Source: Enterobacter_D sp963521185
GTDB lineage: Bacteria > Pseudomonadota > Gammaproteobacteria > Enterobacterales > Enterobacteriaceae
Direction: 5' to 3'
DNA length: 64,000 nucleotides
Assembly (NCBI GenBank): GCA_963521185.1
Contig: CAUQTV010000011.1
Location: 79,520-143,519, forward strand
The notes beneath the pieces were generated by a model, which was not told where the DNA came from, searched no databases, and saw nothing but the letters and a program-made list of their open reading frames with translations. Positions 36,911 to 46,304 of the stretch are shown here, one piece after another. Numbering within the stretch: the first letter of the stretch is position 1; each line of letters opens with the position of its first letter. Both the position numbers and the translations under genes were made by a program.

Positions 36911-38851
36911 TCAAACCGAGTATCTTTGCGAATATTTTTTCACATGGGTGTCAAGTGGTTGGGAAGCTGCAAAAAAATCGCCCTGCCCACCGGTAACACC
37001 GCGTTCGATCAGCGTCTGCCATTCGCCCCGGGATCGAATTCCGGTGGCGAAAACTCGCGTCTGCGTTCCTTTGCAGGCCTCAACCAGACTCTGTACCAGC
37101 AGCTGATTTTCGGTACGTTTCTCAATATTCCTCACCAGACTCGGGTGAAGCTTCAGTAATTCGACGTCCAGCGCGGTGATCCAACTGGTGCTCACCAGCG
37201 TCAAACCCGCCTGAGTGACCGCGACGCGAGCGCCCAGAGCGTTAATCAATCGAACCACCGGTTGTAACCGGCTGATATGTTGACAGACATCTGCCTCTGC
37301 AAGTTCAAAAATAATCCGTCTGCGCTGTGATTTTTCACACTGCATCAATGTATCACGCAACCAGCGTTGAAAACGCGGACGGATTAATGATTCTACCGTT
37401 ATTTGCGTCGCCAGCGTTTCTTCCGGCCAGTAGCCGAGGAAGGGCATCAGTCGCGTGATCTGCAAACGGTCGTACTCCTCCGAGAGGCCAAATTGCAGCA
37501 CCATCGGCATATATTCCGCCGTGATGACCTCCTGGTCGCCATCGAAAATACGGCACATCAGTTCACGGTGATGCACCTGTCCGTCTCGATTCACCGCCGG
37601 TTTCTGGTAGACGCGCGGGCCACCGCGGCTGAGCGTTTGCTCTATCAGCGTGCGCCAGCGCACATTGCCGCGCCCTTTCTCCGGCAGCGTGTCATCGTAA
37701 ACCGCCCAGCTATTGCCGCCCTGTAAAACGGCGTTACGCGTTGCCGCTTCGGCGTGTTCCATGACCTGTTCCGTGGCTTGCCCACCGCGCCAGGCACAAA
37801 TACCGATGTGGATCATGTCGTCACGATCGAGCATTTTCGAAGGCGGAAGCGCATCAACGGATTTCAGCAGCTGTGCGGCGATACTTTCAGACTCTTTAAG
37901 CGTGCGGTGCGAAAGCAATACGGCAAAGTCGTTGCGGTGATAGCGCGCCAGCAACGCGCCGGGATAGCGCAAAATAAAGGTTGAGAGCAGATTGATCAGC
38001 ACGAACAGATGTTCTTCCGTGGCCGTCGCCCCCCAACTGTCGCGCAGCAGATCAAAATCGGGCAGGCGGATCATCATCACCACGCCGTGCGAACCGACGC
38101 CCTCCTGATCTTCGAGCAGCGTTGCCAGCTGATTATCGAAGAACAGTCGATTACTGAGGCCGGTCCGGGTGTCCTGTGCGGCATAAGAGCGAATCAGCGT
38201 ATCGATGCGACTGCGCTGTTCACCGGCGAACTGGATCTCTGAGAGCAATACGTCCAGCGCGCTGCTGGTGCGCGATGGCCACTCAAACACCGTACCGCGA
38301 ACCTGCTGTCCGCGCTCGCCGTTGAGGATTTTGGTGGCGCGGCGCTCAAGCAGTTCCTGCCCTGATAGCTGCCGACGCAGCCAGCGCACGGCCAGGAAAA
38401 TAATCAGCACCATAAAGCCGATCGCGACGGTGAGCGGCGCGGTGGTCAGCAAGGAGTGAAAATAGTTGGCCATCGGATCCTGATACATCAGTTCAATACG
38501 CATGCCGGGATTCTTCACCGACGTCACCGTCAGTTCGCGGAACTGCGTGGTGCTTCCTGCCGGGCGATAGCCGTCCTTTTGCGAGTGGCTCAACAGAACG
38601 CGATCGCCCTGTTTGATCTCAATGCGCACAATATCGACCGGCACCATCATTTCATTTAACTGAGTGCGGAGCGTTTCAAGGGGCGTTGAAATGAGTCGGG
38701 TATCGATGACAGCGGCCACAGACTGAACGCGGTTGGCAACTTTTTGTTCAATAGCCGAGTAAAAACTGTACGAACAGCCCATGAGCGTGACAAAGATCGC
38801 CAGCCCCGTCAGTAGGGTTACAAATGCCGAAAATTTCGTCGTTAATCGCAT
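36911..38851 (-). CDS. csrD: CsrD, targeting factor for CsrB/CsrC sRNA decay (degenerate GGDEF-EAL)
   Basis: Membrane protein that directs the CsrB/C regulatory RNAs to RNase E. The 646 residues have two N-terminal membrane segments, a HAMP-like stretch and a GGDEF domain whose signature is HRND-F. The EAL domain has ELM in place of EAL. Both motifs are degenerate as in the E. coli protein, so no cyclic-di-GMP turnover is expected. Length equals the E. coli protein. Confidence 0.96.
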   Translation of the reverse strand: MRLTTKFSAFVTLLTGLAIFVTLMGCSYSFYSAIEQKVANRVQSVAAVIDTRLISTPLETLRTQLNEMMVPVDIVRIEIKQGDRVLLSHSQKDGYRPAGSTTQFRELTVTSVKNPGMRIELMYQDPMANYFHSLLTTAPLTVAIGFMVLIIFLAVRWLRRQLSGQELLERRATKILNGERGQQVRGTVFEWPSRTSSALDVLLSEIQFAGEQRSRIDTLIRSYAAQDTRTGLSNRLFFDNQLATLLEDQEGVGSHGVVMMIRLPDFDLLRDSWGATATEEHLFVLINLLSTFILRYPGALLARYHRNDFAVLLSHRTLKESESIAAQLLKSVDALPPSKMLDRDDMIHIGICAWRGGQATEQVMEHAEAATRNAVLQGGNSWAVYDDTLPEKGRGNVRWRTLIEQTLSRGGPRVYQKPAVNRDGQVHHRELMCRIFDGDQEVITAEYMPMVLQFGLSEEYDRLQITRLMPFLGYWPEETLATQITVESLIRPRFQRWLRDTLMQCEKSQRRRIIFELAEADVCQHISRLQPVVRLINALGARVAVTQAGLTLVSTSWITALDVELLKLHPSLVRNIEKRTENQLLVQSLVEACKGTQTRVFATGIRSRGEWQTLIERGVTGGQGDFFAASQPLDTHVKKYSQRYSV

Positions 38852-39121
38852 CCGTGTGTTAACTCCGTGAGTTGAGAGGAGCGCGGCCTGCCGCCGTCAA
38901 TGGCAAAAATGAGCGCTAACGTACTACATAGCAAACGGGATACTACCAAACATTGCGCCACTGGCAACGGTTCGCGTCCCTCAGTAAGCGCATTTCACTA
39001 GCCGAGTATAGACTGCTCAGATTTTTTGCCAATCATCCAGCGACGTTGGCAAATTTTCGTAACAAACTCGCGCGAACATCACTCCTCCGTCATGCTTATA
39101 TAAAGGCAGACGGAGGACGCG

Positions 39122-40123
39122 ATGAATAAACGTAAATTGACTGAGGCAGACGTGACGGCAGAATCTGTCTTCATGCTGCAACGCCGACAGGTACTGAAGG
39201 CGCTGGGCATTAGCGCGACGGCGCTATCGCTTTCCCCTTCCGCGCAGGCGGACCTGCTGGACTGGTTCAAGGGCAACGACCGCCCTAAAGCCCCGTCGGG
39301 CAGACCGTTGGAGTTTGCTAAGCCCGCAGAATGGCAAACTAAACTGGCGCTGACGCCGGAAGATAAGGTCACGGGGTATAACAATTTTTATGAGTTCGGC
39401 CTCGACAAAGCCGATCCGGCGGCCAACGCGGGCGGCATGAAAACCGACCCCTGGACACTCAACATCAGCGGTGAAGTGGCAAAACCCCTCACGCTGGATC
39501 ATGACGCGCTGACTAAACGCTTCCCGCTGGAAGAGCGTATTTACCGCATGCGCTGCGTCGAAGCCTGGTCGATGGTGGTGCCGTGGATTGGCTTCCCGCT
39601 GCATAAACTGCTGGCGCTGGTCGAACCCACCAGCAATGCGAAATACGTCGCTTTTGAAACCCTCTATTCCCCCGAGGAGATGCCGGGACAAAAAGACCGG
39701 TTTATCGGCGGTGGACTGAAATATCCCTACGTTGAAGGGCTGCGAATCGACGAGGCGATGCACCCGCTGACGCTGCTTTCCGTTGGCGTGTACGGTAAAG
39801 CGCTGCCGCCGCAAAACGGCGCGCCTGTCCGCTTAACCGTCCCCTGGAAATACGGCTTTAAAGGGATCAAATCCATTGTCAGTATCAAGCTGACGCGCGA
39901 GCGCCCGCCCACCACCTGGAACCTCTCCGCGCCGGACGAGTATGGATTTTACGCCAACGTCAATCCGCACGTTGACCATCCGCGCTGGTCGCAGGCGACG
40001 GAGCGGTTTATTGGTGCCGGCGGCGTGCTGGACGTCAACCGCCAGCCGACGCTGCTGTTTAATGGCTATGCCGATGAGGTTGCTTCGCTGTATAAGGGCC
40101 TGAACCTGCGGGAGAGTTTCTAA
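39122..40123 (+). CDS. msrP: Periplasmic methionine sulfoxide reductase catalytic subunit MsrP
   Basis: Molybdopterin enzyme that repairs oxidised methionines in periplasmic proteins. The 333-residue precursor has a twin-arginine signal (QRRQVLKALGISATALSL, about 20-43), the Mo-ligand Cys145 (RMRCVEAWS) and a C-terminal immunoglobulin-like end. It is translationally adjacent to msrQ, with no gap. In E. coli K-12 this pair lies elsewhere (yedYZ). Confidence 0.97.
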   Translation: MNKRKLTEADVTAESVFMLQRRQVLKALGISATALSLSPSAQADLLDWFKGNDRPKAPSGRPLEFAKPAEWQTKLALTPEDKVTGYNNFYEFGLDKADPAANAGGMKTDPWTLNISGEVAKPLTLDHDALTKRFPLEERIYRMRCVEAWSMVVPWIGFPLHKLLALVEPTSNAKYVAFETLYSPEEMPGQKDRFIGGGLKYPYVEGLRIDEAMHPLTLLSVGVYGKALPPQNGAPVRLTVPWKYGFKGIKSIVSIKLTRERPPTTWNLSAPDEYGFYANVNPHVDHPRWSQATERFIGAGGVLDVNRQPTLLFNGYADEVASLYKGLNLRESF

Positions 40124-40723
40124 GTGCGTTTGACGGCAAAACAGATTACCTGGCTTAAAGTGGTACTGCATCTGGCGGGATTTTTGCCCTTTGTCTGGCT
40201 ATTTTGGGCGGCGAGCCAGGGCTACTTCAGCGCCGATCCGGCCAAAGACATTCAGCACTTTACCGGCAGGATGGCGCTGAAATTCCTGCTGGGATCGCTG
40301 TTGATCTCACCCCTTGCGCGCTATGCGAAACAGCCGCTGCTGATCCGCACCCGACGCCTGCTCGGGTTGTGGTGCTTTGCGTGGGCGACGCTGCATTTGA
40401 TCAGCTATTCGCTGCTGGAGTTGGGCATTAATAACCTCTCGTTGCTGGGCCAGGAGCTGATTTCGCGCCCCTATTTGACGCTCGGCGTCATCAGTTGGCT
40501 GATTCTTTTTGCGCTGACGCTGACCTCAACCCAGGCCGCGCAGCGAAAATTGGGCAGAAACTGGCAACGTTTGCACAATGTCGTCTATCTTGTCGCGATC
40601 CTCGCACCGATTCACTACCTGTGGTCAGTGAAGGTACTTTCACCCCAACCGATCCTCTACGCAGCCGCCGCGGTGGCGCTTTTAGCGTGGCGTTACAAGA
40701 AGTTCCGCCAATGGTGGCGTTAA
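40124..40723 (+). CDS. msrQ: MsrQ, heme-binding membrane partner of MsrP
   Basis: The 199-residue integral membrane b-type cytochrome passes electrons from the quinone pool to MsrP. About six hydrophobic segments hold the ferric-reductase-type histidines (FTGRMALKFLLG, WATLHLISY, LHNVVYLVA, PIHYLWSV). The start is GTG immediately after the msrP stop. It is slightly shorter at the C-terminus than E. coli YedZ. Confidence 0.96.
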   Translation: MRLTAKQITWLKVVLHLAGFLPFVWLFWAASQGYFSADPAKDIQHFTGRMALKFLLGSLLISPLARYAKQPLLIRTRRLLGLWCFAWATLHLISYSLLELGINNLSLLGQELISRPYLTLGVISWLILFALTLTSTQAAQRKLGRNWQRLHNVVYLVAILAPIHYLWSVKVLSPQPILYAAAAVALLAWRYKKFRQWWR

Positions 40724-40957
40724 TGTTGTGATCTGTGTAGTTTCCCGCAATTCCTCTATCATCCGCTATCATTTCTCCGATAGCGGTTGATAATCTTCCC
40801 TGATAAGACCAGTATTTAGCTGCCAAATGCTACGAAATCGTTATAATGTGCGACTTTGGTTTTGCCGACAGGGTTTTTAAGGCCCTGAAAAGGTGACAAC
40901 CAGGCAACGAAGGTATATTTTGTTTTTTACCCGAGTATTGCAGGAGATAGCTGCACG

Positions 40958-41410
40958 ATGGCGGACAAGTTGCACATTTTGCTCTTAAACGGCCCCAATC
41001 TGAATATGCTGGGAACACGCGAGCCTGAGAAGTACGGCACCCTGACGCTTAACGAAATTGTTACGAGTCTGACCGCCGAGGCGCAAGCGCTTAACGTGTC
41101 TCTTTCGCATGTTCAGTCGAACGCGGAGTACGCACTCATCGACCGTATTCATCAGGCTAAAGACAATGTTGACTATATTCTGATTAATCCGGCCGCGTTT
41201 ACGCACACCAGCGTCGCCCTGCGCGATGCCCTGCTCGCGGTGAGTATCCCGTTTATCGAGATCCACCTGAGCAACGTGCATGCGCGTGAGCCGTTCCGCC
41301 ATCACTCCTATCTCTCCGATATCGCTGCTGGCGTCATCTGCGGATTCGGCGCTGACGGTTATTCATACGCTTTACAGACGGCGGTAAAACGCCTGTCACA
41401 ATCACACTAA
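40958..41410 (+). CDS. aroQ: 3-Dehydroquinate dehydratase, type II
   Basis: Shikimate-pathway enzyme converting 3-dehydroquinate to 3-dehydroshikimate. The 150-residue protein has the type II signature (LLNGPNLNMLGTREPEKYG with active Tyr26), QSN-E at about 53-56, INPAAFTHTS and the catalytic His region EIHLSNVHAREPFRHHS. E. coli K-12 has only the unrelated type I enzyme AroD; type II genes next to accB are common in other enterobacteria. accB follows after 21 bases. Confidence 0.97.
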   Translation: MADKLHILLLNGPNLNMLGTREPEKYGTLTLNEIVTSLTAEAQALNVSLSHVQSNAEYALIDRIHQAKDNVDYILINPAAFTHTSVALRDALLAVSIPFIEIHLSNVHAREPFRHHSYLSDIAAGVICGFGADGYSYALQTAVKRLSQSH

Positions 41411-41431
41411 ACAAGAGTACGGAACCCACTC

Positions 41432-41902
41432 ATGGATATTCGTAAGATAAAAAAACTGATCGAGCTGGTTGAAGAATCAGGCATCTCCGAACTGGAAATT
41501 TCTGAAGGCGAAGAGTCTGTTCGTATCAGTCGTGCCGCGCCTAACGCGGGCTATCCCATGATGCAGCAGGCTTATGCCGCACCAATGATGCAGCAGCCTG
41601 CTCTGGCTAACGCTGTCGCACCTGCCGCCACTCCAGCCATGGAAGCGCCGGCAGCAGCAGAAATCAGTGGTCACATCGTACGTTCCCCAATGGTCGGTAC
41701 GTTCTACCGCACCCCTAGCCCGGACGCGAAAGCCTTCATCGAAATTGGCCAGAAAGTGAACGCGGGCGACACCCTGTGCATCGTTGAAGCCATGAAAATG
41801 ATGAACCAGATCGAAGCCGACAAATCAGGTACGGTGAAAGCGATCCTGGTCGAAAGCGGTCAACCGGTTGAATTTGACGAGCCACTGGTCGTCATCGAAT
41901 AA
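41432..41902 (+). CDS. accB: Biotin carboxyl carrier protein of acetyl-CoA carboxylase
   Basis: Carries biotin between the carboxylase and transferase parts of acetyl-CoA carboxylase. The 156-residue protein has an N-terminal oligomerisation part, an Ala/Pro linker (about 36-75), and a biotinyl domain with Lys122 in EAMKMMN and the thumb loop. It is followed by accC 10 bases later. In E. coli AccB represses its own operon. Confidence 0.99.
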   Translation: MDIRKIKKLIELVEESGISELEISEGEESVRISRAAPNAGYPMMQQAYAAPMMQQPALANAVAPAATPAMEAPAAAEISGHIVRSPMVGTFYRTPSPDAKAFIEIGQKVNAGDTLCIVEAMKMMNQIEADKSGTVKAILVESGQPVEFDEPLVVIE

Positions 41903-41912
41903 CGAGGCGAAC

Positions 41913-43262
41913 ATGCTGGAAAAAATTGTCATTGCCAACCGTGGCGAGATTGCCCTGCGTATTCTGCGTGCCTGTAAAGAACTGGGCATTAAGACCGTCG
42001 CCGTGCACTCCACTGCGGATCGCGATTTAAAACATGTGCTGCTGGCAGACGAAACCGTCTGTATCGGTCCGGCACCGTCCGTAAAAAGCTACCTCAACAT
42101 TCCGGCGATCATCAGCGCAGCTGAAATCACCGGTGCGGTGGCTATCCACCCGGGCTACGGCTTCCTGTCTGAGAACGCCAACTTTGCTGAGCAGGTTGAG
42201 CGCTCCGGCTTTATCTTCATCGGCCCGAAAGCTGACACTATTCGCCTGATGGGCGACAAAGTCTCGGCGATCACCGCAATGAAAAAAGCCGGTGTTCCCA
42301 CGGTGCCAGGCTCTGACGGCCCGCTGGGCGACGATATGGATGCGAACCGCGCCCATGCGAAACGCATTGGCTACCCGGTGATCATCAAAGCCTCCGGCGG
42401 CGGCGGCGGTCGCGGTATGCGCGTTGTGCGCAGCGACGCTGAACTGGCCCAGTCCATCTCCATGACCAAAGCGGAAGCGAAAGCGGCTTTCAGCAATGAC
42501 ATGGTGTACATGGAAAAATACCTGGAAAACCCACGCCACATCGAAATTCAGGTGCTGGCAGACGGTCAGGGTAGCGCGATCTATCTGGCTGAGCGTGACT
42601 GCTCCATGCAGCGTCGCCACCAGAAAGTCGTCGAAGAAGCGCCAGCACCGGGCATCACGCCGGAACTGCGTCGCTTTATCGGCGACCGCTGTGCAAAAGC
42701 GTGTGTGGATATCGGCTATCGCGGCGCAGGCACGTTCGAGTTCCTGTTCGAAAACGGCGAGTTCTATTTCATCGAGATGAACACCCGTATTCAGGTTGAA
42801 CACCCGGTTACCGAAATGATCACCGGCGTTGATTTGATCAAAGAGCAGCTGCGCATTGCAGCCGGTCAGCCGCTGTCCATTAAGCAAGAAGATGTGATCG
42901 TCAAAGGCCATGCGGTAGAGTGCCGTATTAACGCCGAAGACCCGAACACCTTCCTGCCTAGCCCGGGTAAAATCACGCGCTTCCACGCGCCGGGCGGCTT
43001 TGGCGTGCGCTGGGAATCGCATATTTACGCGGGCTACACGGTGCCGCCGTATTACGATTCCATGATCGGCAAACTGATCTGCTTTGGTGAGACCCGCGAC
43101 GTGGCGATTGCACGCATGAAGAATGCGTTGCAGGAGCTGATCATCGACGGCATCAAAACCAATATTGATTTGCAGACCCGCATCATGAACGACGAGAACT
43201 TCCAGCACGGTGGAACCAACATCCACTATCTTGAGAAGAAACTCGGTCTTCACGAGAAGTAA
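41913..43262 (+). CDS. accC: Acetyl-CoA carboxylase, biotin carboxylase subunit
   Basis: ATP-dependent carboxylation of AccB-bound biotin, the first step of fatty acid synthesis. The 449-residue ATP-grasp enzyme has the glycine-rich ATP loop (KASGGGGGRGMRVV), ERDCSMQRRHQK, and the metal/catalytic FIEMNTRIQVEHPVTE. ATG 41913 with ACGAGG upstream gives the family start MLEKIVIANRGE. The frame to 41868 overlaps accB. Confidence 0.99.
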   Translation: MLEKIVIANRGEIALRILRACKELGIKTVAVHSTADRDLKHVLLADETVCIGPAPSVKSYLNIPAIISAAEITGAVAIHPGYGFLSENANFAEQVERSGFIFIGPKADTIRLMGDKVSAITAMKKAGVPTVPGSDGPLGDDMDANRAHAKRIGYPVIIKASGGGGGRGMRVVRSDAELAQSISMTKAEAKAAFSNDMVYMEKYLENPRHIEIQVLADGQGSAIYLAERDCSMQRRHQKVVEEAPAPGITPELRRFIGDRCAKACVDIGYRGAGTFEFLFENGEFYFIEMNTRIQVEHPVTEMITGVDLIKEQLRIAAGQPLSIKQEDVIVKGHAVECRINAEDPNTFLPSPGKITRFHAPGGFGVRWESHIYAGYTVPPYYDSMIGKLICFGETRDVAIARMKNALQELIIDGIKTNIDLQTRIMNDENFQHGGTNIHYLEKKLGLHEK

Positions 43263-43278
43263 GCACGCGCTCGCTGCA

Positions 43279-43310
43279 TAAGGCCGGTTATCCGGCCTTT
43301 TTCTTTTTTT
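43279..43310 (+). terminator. Rho-independent terminator of accBC
   Basis: AAGGCCGG-TTAT-CCGGCCTT hairpin followed by a T-rich tract. Confidence 0.92.
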
Positions 43311-43369
43311 ATTTCCTCTGTTTCCCCTTGCTGTACAATTCCCGCTTTTCTGATCCACGAGGGACGATA

Positions 43370-43612
43370 ATGGATACACGTTTCGTTCAGGCGCATAAAG
43401 AAGCCCGCTGGGCTTTAGGGTTGACGCTCTTGTATCTCGTCGCGTGGTTAGTGACCGCTTACTTACCTGACTCCATGACCGGGTTTACCGGCCTGCCGCA
43501 CTGGTTTGAAATGGCGTGTCTGCTGATCCCGCTGGTCTTTATTTTGCTGTGCTGGGCGATGGTAAAATTCATCTATCGCGAAATCCCGCTGGAGGATGAT
43601 GATGCAGCGTGA
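43370..43612 (+). CDS. yhdT: YhdT, small membrane protein upstream of panF
   Basis: The 80-residue protein has two membrane segments (about 15-33 and 46-68) and the end IPLEDDDAA. It resembles the DUF997 family of small subunits found next to sodium/solute symporters. It overlaps panF by 11 bases, suggesting joint function or coupled translation. ATG 43370 follows GAGGGAC. Confidence 0.94.
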   Translation: MDTRFVQAHKEARWALGLTLLYLVAWLVTAYLPDSMTGFTGLPHWFEMACLLIPLVFILLCWAMVKFIYREIPLEDDDAA

Positions 43613-45053
43613 AGTGATCCTGCCGCTGGTGGCCTATTTGCTGGTGGTGTTTGGCCTGTCAATTTATGCCATGCGCCAGCGCACCACGGGGTCGTTCTTA
43701 AATGAATATTTCCTCGGCAGCCGTTCGATGGGCGGCGTGGTGCTGGCGATGACGCTAACCGCCACCTACATCAGCGCCAGCTCGTTTATCGGGGGGCCGG
43801 GTGCCGCCTATAAATACGGCCTGGGCTGGGTGTTGCTGGCGATGATTCAGTTACCGGCCGTGTGGTTGTCGCTGGGTATTCTGGGCAAAAAGTTTGCCAT
43901 TCTGGCGCGCCGCTATAACGCTGTGACCCTCAACGATATGCTGTTTGGGCGCTATCAAAGTCGGCTGCTGGTCTGGCTTGCCAGCATCAGCCTGCTGGTG
44001 GCCTTTATCGGGGCGATGGCGGTGCAGTTTATCGGCGGCGCGCGGCTGCTGGAGAGCGCGGCGGGCATTCCTTATGAAACGGGCCTGCTGATTTTTGGTA
44101 TCAGCATTGCACTTTATACCGCGTACGGTGGTTTTCGTGCCAGCGTACTCAATGACGCCATGCAGGGAATGGTGATGCTGATCGGGACCATTGTGCTGCT
44201 GGTCGGGGTCGTGCATGCGGCGGGCGGTCTTGGCAACGCGGTGGACACGCTGCGCCATATCGATCCGAAGCTGGTGACGCCGCAAGGCGCGGACGATATC
44301 CTTTCCCCGACCTTTATGACCTCGTTCTGGGTGCTGGTGTGCTTCGGGGTGATTGGCCTGCCGCACACGGCGGTGCGCTGCATCTCCTATAAAGACAGCA
44401 AAGCCGTTCACCGTGGCATTATTATCGGCACCATTGTGGTGGCGATCCTGATGTTTGGCATGCATCTGGCGGGCGCGTTAGGCCGCGCCGTGATCCCGGA
44501 CCTGACGGTACCGGATCTGGTGATCCCGACGCTGATGGTTAAAGTGCTGCCGCCCTTTGCCGCCGGGATCTTTCTTGCCGCACCGATGGCTGCGATCATG
44601 TCGACGATCAACGCGCAGCTGCTGCAAAGCTCCGCTACGATCATTAAAGATCTGTATCTGAATCTGCACCCTGAGCAGATCCACAATGAGAAGCGCCTGA
44701 AGCGGATGTCATCGGTGATTACGCTGGTGCTCGGTGCCCTGCTGCTGCTGGCCGCCTGGCGACCGCCGGAGATGATCATCTGGCTAAACCTGCTGGCTTT
44801 TGGCGGGCTGGAAGCCGTTTTCCTGTGGCCGCTGGTGCTGGGGCTTTACTGGGAGCGTGCCAACGCGGTCGGTGCGCTGAGCGCGATGATCGTCGGCGGT
44901 GTGCTGTACGCAATTTTAGCGACCTTCAAAATCCAGTATCTCGGGTTCCACCCGATCGTGCCGTCGCTACTGTTAAGCTTGCTGGCGTTTGTTATCGGGA
45001 ACCTGTTTGGTCGCCCCGTTTCTGACGCTAACGCTACTACTACTGATAAATAA
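43602..45053 (+). CDS. panF: Sodium/pantothenate symporter
   Basis: Imports pantothenate for coenzyme A synthesis. The 483-residue member of the SSS family has about 13 membrane segments. It includes TYISASSFIGGPGAAYKYG and the sodium:solute signature in TAPMAAIMSTINAQLLQSS-type sequence. Three consecutive ATGs occur at 43596, 43599 and 43602; the last is best placed after GGAGG (43591-43595) and gives the family start. prmA follows 11 bases later. Confidence 0.97.
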   Translation: MQREVILPLVAYLLVVFGLSIYAMRQRTTGSFLNEYFLGSRSMGGVVLAMTLTATYISASSFIGGPGAAYKYGLGWVLLAMIQLPAVWLSLGILGKKFAILARRYNAVTLNDMLFGRYQSRLLVWLASISLLVAFIGAMAVQFIGGARLLESAAGIPYETGLLIFGISIALYTAYGGFRASVLNDAMQGMVMLIGTIVLLVGVVHAAGGLGNAVDTLRHIDPKLVTPQGADDILSPTFMTSFWVLVCFGVIGLPHTAVRCISYKDSKAVHRGIIIGTIVVAILMFGMHLAGALGRAVIPDLTVPDLVIPTLMVKVLPPFAAGIFLAAPMAAIMSTINAQLLQSSATIIKDLYLNLHPEQIHNEKRLKRMSSVITLVLGALLLLAAWRPPEMIIWLNLLAFGGLEAVFLWPLVLGLYWERANAVGALSAMIVGGVLYAILATFKIQYLGFHPIVPSLLLSLLAFVIGNLFGRPVSDANATTTDK

Positions 45054-45064
45054 AGAGTTTTGCC

Positions 45065-45946
45065 ATGCCGTGGATCCAACTGAAACTGAACACAACCGGT
45101 GCCAACGCCGAAGATTTAAGCGATGCGCTGCTCGAAGCAGGCGCAGTGTCGATTACCTTCCAGGACACGCACGACACGCCGGTATTTGAACCGCTGCCGG
45201 GCGAAACCCGCCTGTGGGGCGACACCGACGTCATCGGCCTATTCGATGCCGAAACCGAGATGGACGATGTGGTTGCCATGCTGGAACAGCATCCGCTGCT
45301 GGGGGCAGGCTTTGCGCATAAAATTGAGCAACTGGAAGACAAAGACTGGGAGCGCGAGTGGATGGACAACTTCCACCCGATGCGCTTCGGCGAGCGCCTG
45401 TGGATCTGCCCAAGCTGGCGCGATGTGCCGGACGCCAACGCCGTCAACGTCATGCTCGACCCAGGCCTTGCTTTTGGCACGGGCACGCATCCCACGACCT
45501 CCCTGTGCCTGCAATGGCTCGACGGATTGGATCTGGACGGCAAAACGGTGATCGATTTTGGCTGCGGCTCCGGCATTCTCGCCATTGCGGCACTGAAATT
45601 GGGTGCGGCAAAGGCCATCGGGATTGATATCGATCCGCAGGCGATTCAGGCCAGTCGCGACAACGCACAGCGTAACGGCGTCTCCGATCGTCTGGAGCTG
45701 TATCTTCCTCAGGACCAGCCTGAGGCGATGAAAGCCGATGTGGTAGTGGCGAACATTCTGGCAGGCCCTTTGCGTGAACTTGCGCCGCTCATCAGCGTGC
45801 TGCCGGTTGAGGGTGGGCTGTTGGGCTTATCGGGCATTCTCGCCAGCCAGGCCGAGAGCGTCTGCGAAGCTTACGCCGATCTCTACGCGCTCGACCCGGT
45901 GGTTGAGAAAGAGGAGTGGTGCCGCATTACCGGGCGTAAAAAATAA
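45065..45946 (+). CDS. prmA: Ribosomal protein L11 methyltransferase
   Basis: Trimethylates lysines and the N-terminus of L11. The 293-residue protein has an N-terminal L11-binding domain (PWIQLKLNTT) and a Rossmann SAM-binding domain (VIDFGCGSGILAIAALKLGA, then NILAGPL). Close spacing behind panF suggests co-transcription. Confidence 0.97.
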   Translation: MPWIQLKLNTTGANAEDLSDALLEAGAVSITFQDTHDTPVFEPLPGETRLWGDTDVIGLFDAETEMDDVVAMLEQHPLLGAGFAHKIEQLEDKDWEREWMDNFHPMRFGERLWICPSWRDVPDANAVNVMLDPGLAFGTGTHPTTSLCLQWLDGLDLDGKTVIDFGCGSGILAIAALKLGAAKAIGIDIDPQAIQASRDNAQRNGVSDRLELYLPQDQPEAMKADVVVANILAGPLRELAPLISVLPVEGGLLGLSGILASQAESVCEAYADLYALDPVVEKEEWCRITGRKK

Positions 45947-46304
45947 AATCACGCGGCATCGATGGGCACCGCCGTTGATTGTAAATTAAACAAAATGAAA
46001 CGCCGAAATGGGAGCACGATCGCATTCACAGGCGTTTTTTTGTTTATAAAAACAGCGTTTTATGCCGAATTCTTAGGGTTCTTCTTAAGAATATACGATA
46101 AGTTTGACGAATTTATAAATGGACACAAAATAGCCATTACGCATTAAAACGATGAAATTAAAGGTTATTTATTTTTTGTAGCGCTATTGACCCGTGATTC
46201 ATTGATCTAAGACAGTGGATTGTTCAAAGTTTGGCCTTTCATCTCATGCAAAAAATGCGTAATATACGCCGCCTTGCAGTCACAGTATGGTCATTTCTTA
46301 ACTC
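45947..46304. promoter_or_regulatory. Region between prmA and dusB with the fis operon promoter
   Basis: 358 bases. The first part is AT-rich, with a possible long-loop hairpin AAACGCC...GGCGTTT and TTTTTTT (about 46000-46048) behind prmA. The last 70 bases carry the dusB-fis promoter. The small frame 45962-46147 spans this hairpin and is not convincing. Confidence 0.6.
46237..46275 (+). promoter_or_regulatory. dusB-fis promoter with GC-rich discriminator
   Basis: A -35-like TTTCAT (46237-46242) and -10 TAATAT (46260-46265), 17 bases apart, are followed by ACGCCGCC. This is the arrangement of the E. coli fis promoter. The weak -35 and the GC-rich discriminator are the features that make it growth-rate and ppGpp controlled. 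Confidence 0.8.

Noticed and set aside
36911..38851. csrD considered as an active cyclic-di-GMP enzyme
   Set aside because: Both GGDEF and EAL signatures are degenerate (HRNDF and ELM), as in characterised CsrD, so a signalling-enzyme role is not supported.
42027..43379. 450-codon open frame on the minus strand opposite accC
   Set aside because: It is the mirror frame of a well-conserved gene with strong codon bias, has no ribosome site or family resemblance, and accC is certain.
45962..46147. 61-codon frame between prmA and dusB
   Set aside because: Lies in AT-rich regulatory sequence and spans a possible terminator; no ribosome site and no recognisable family.
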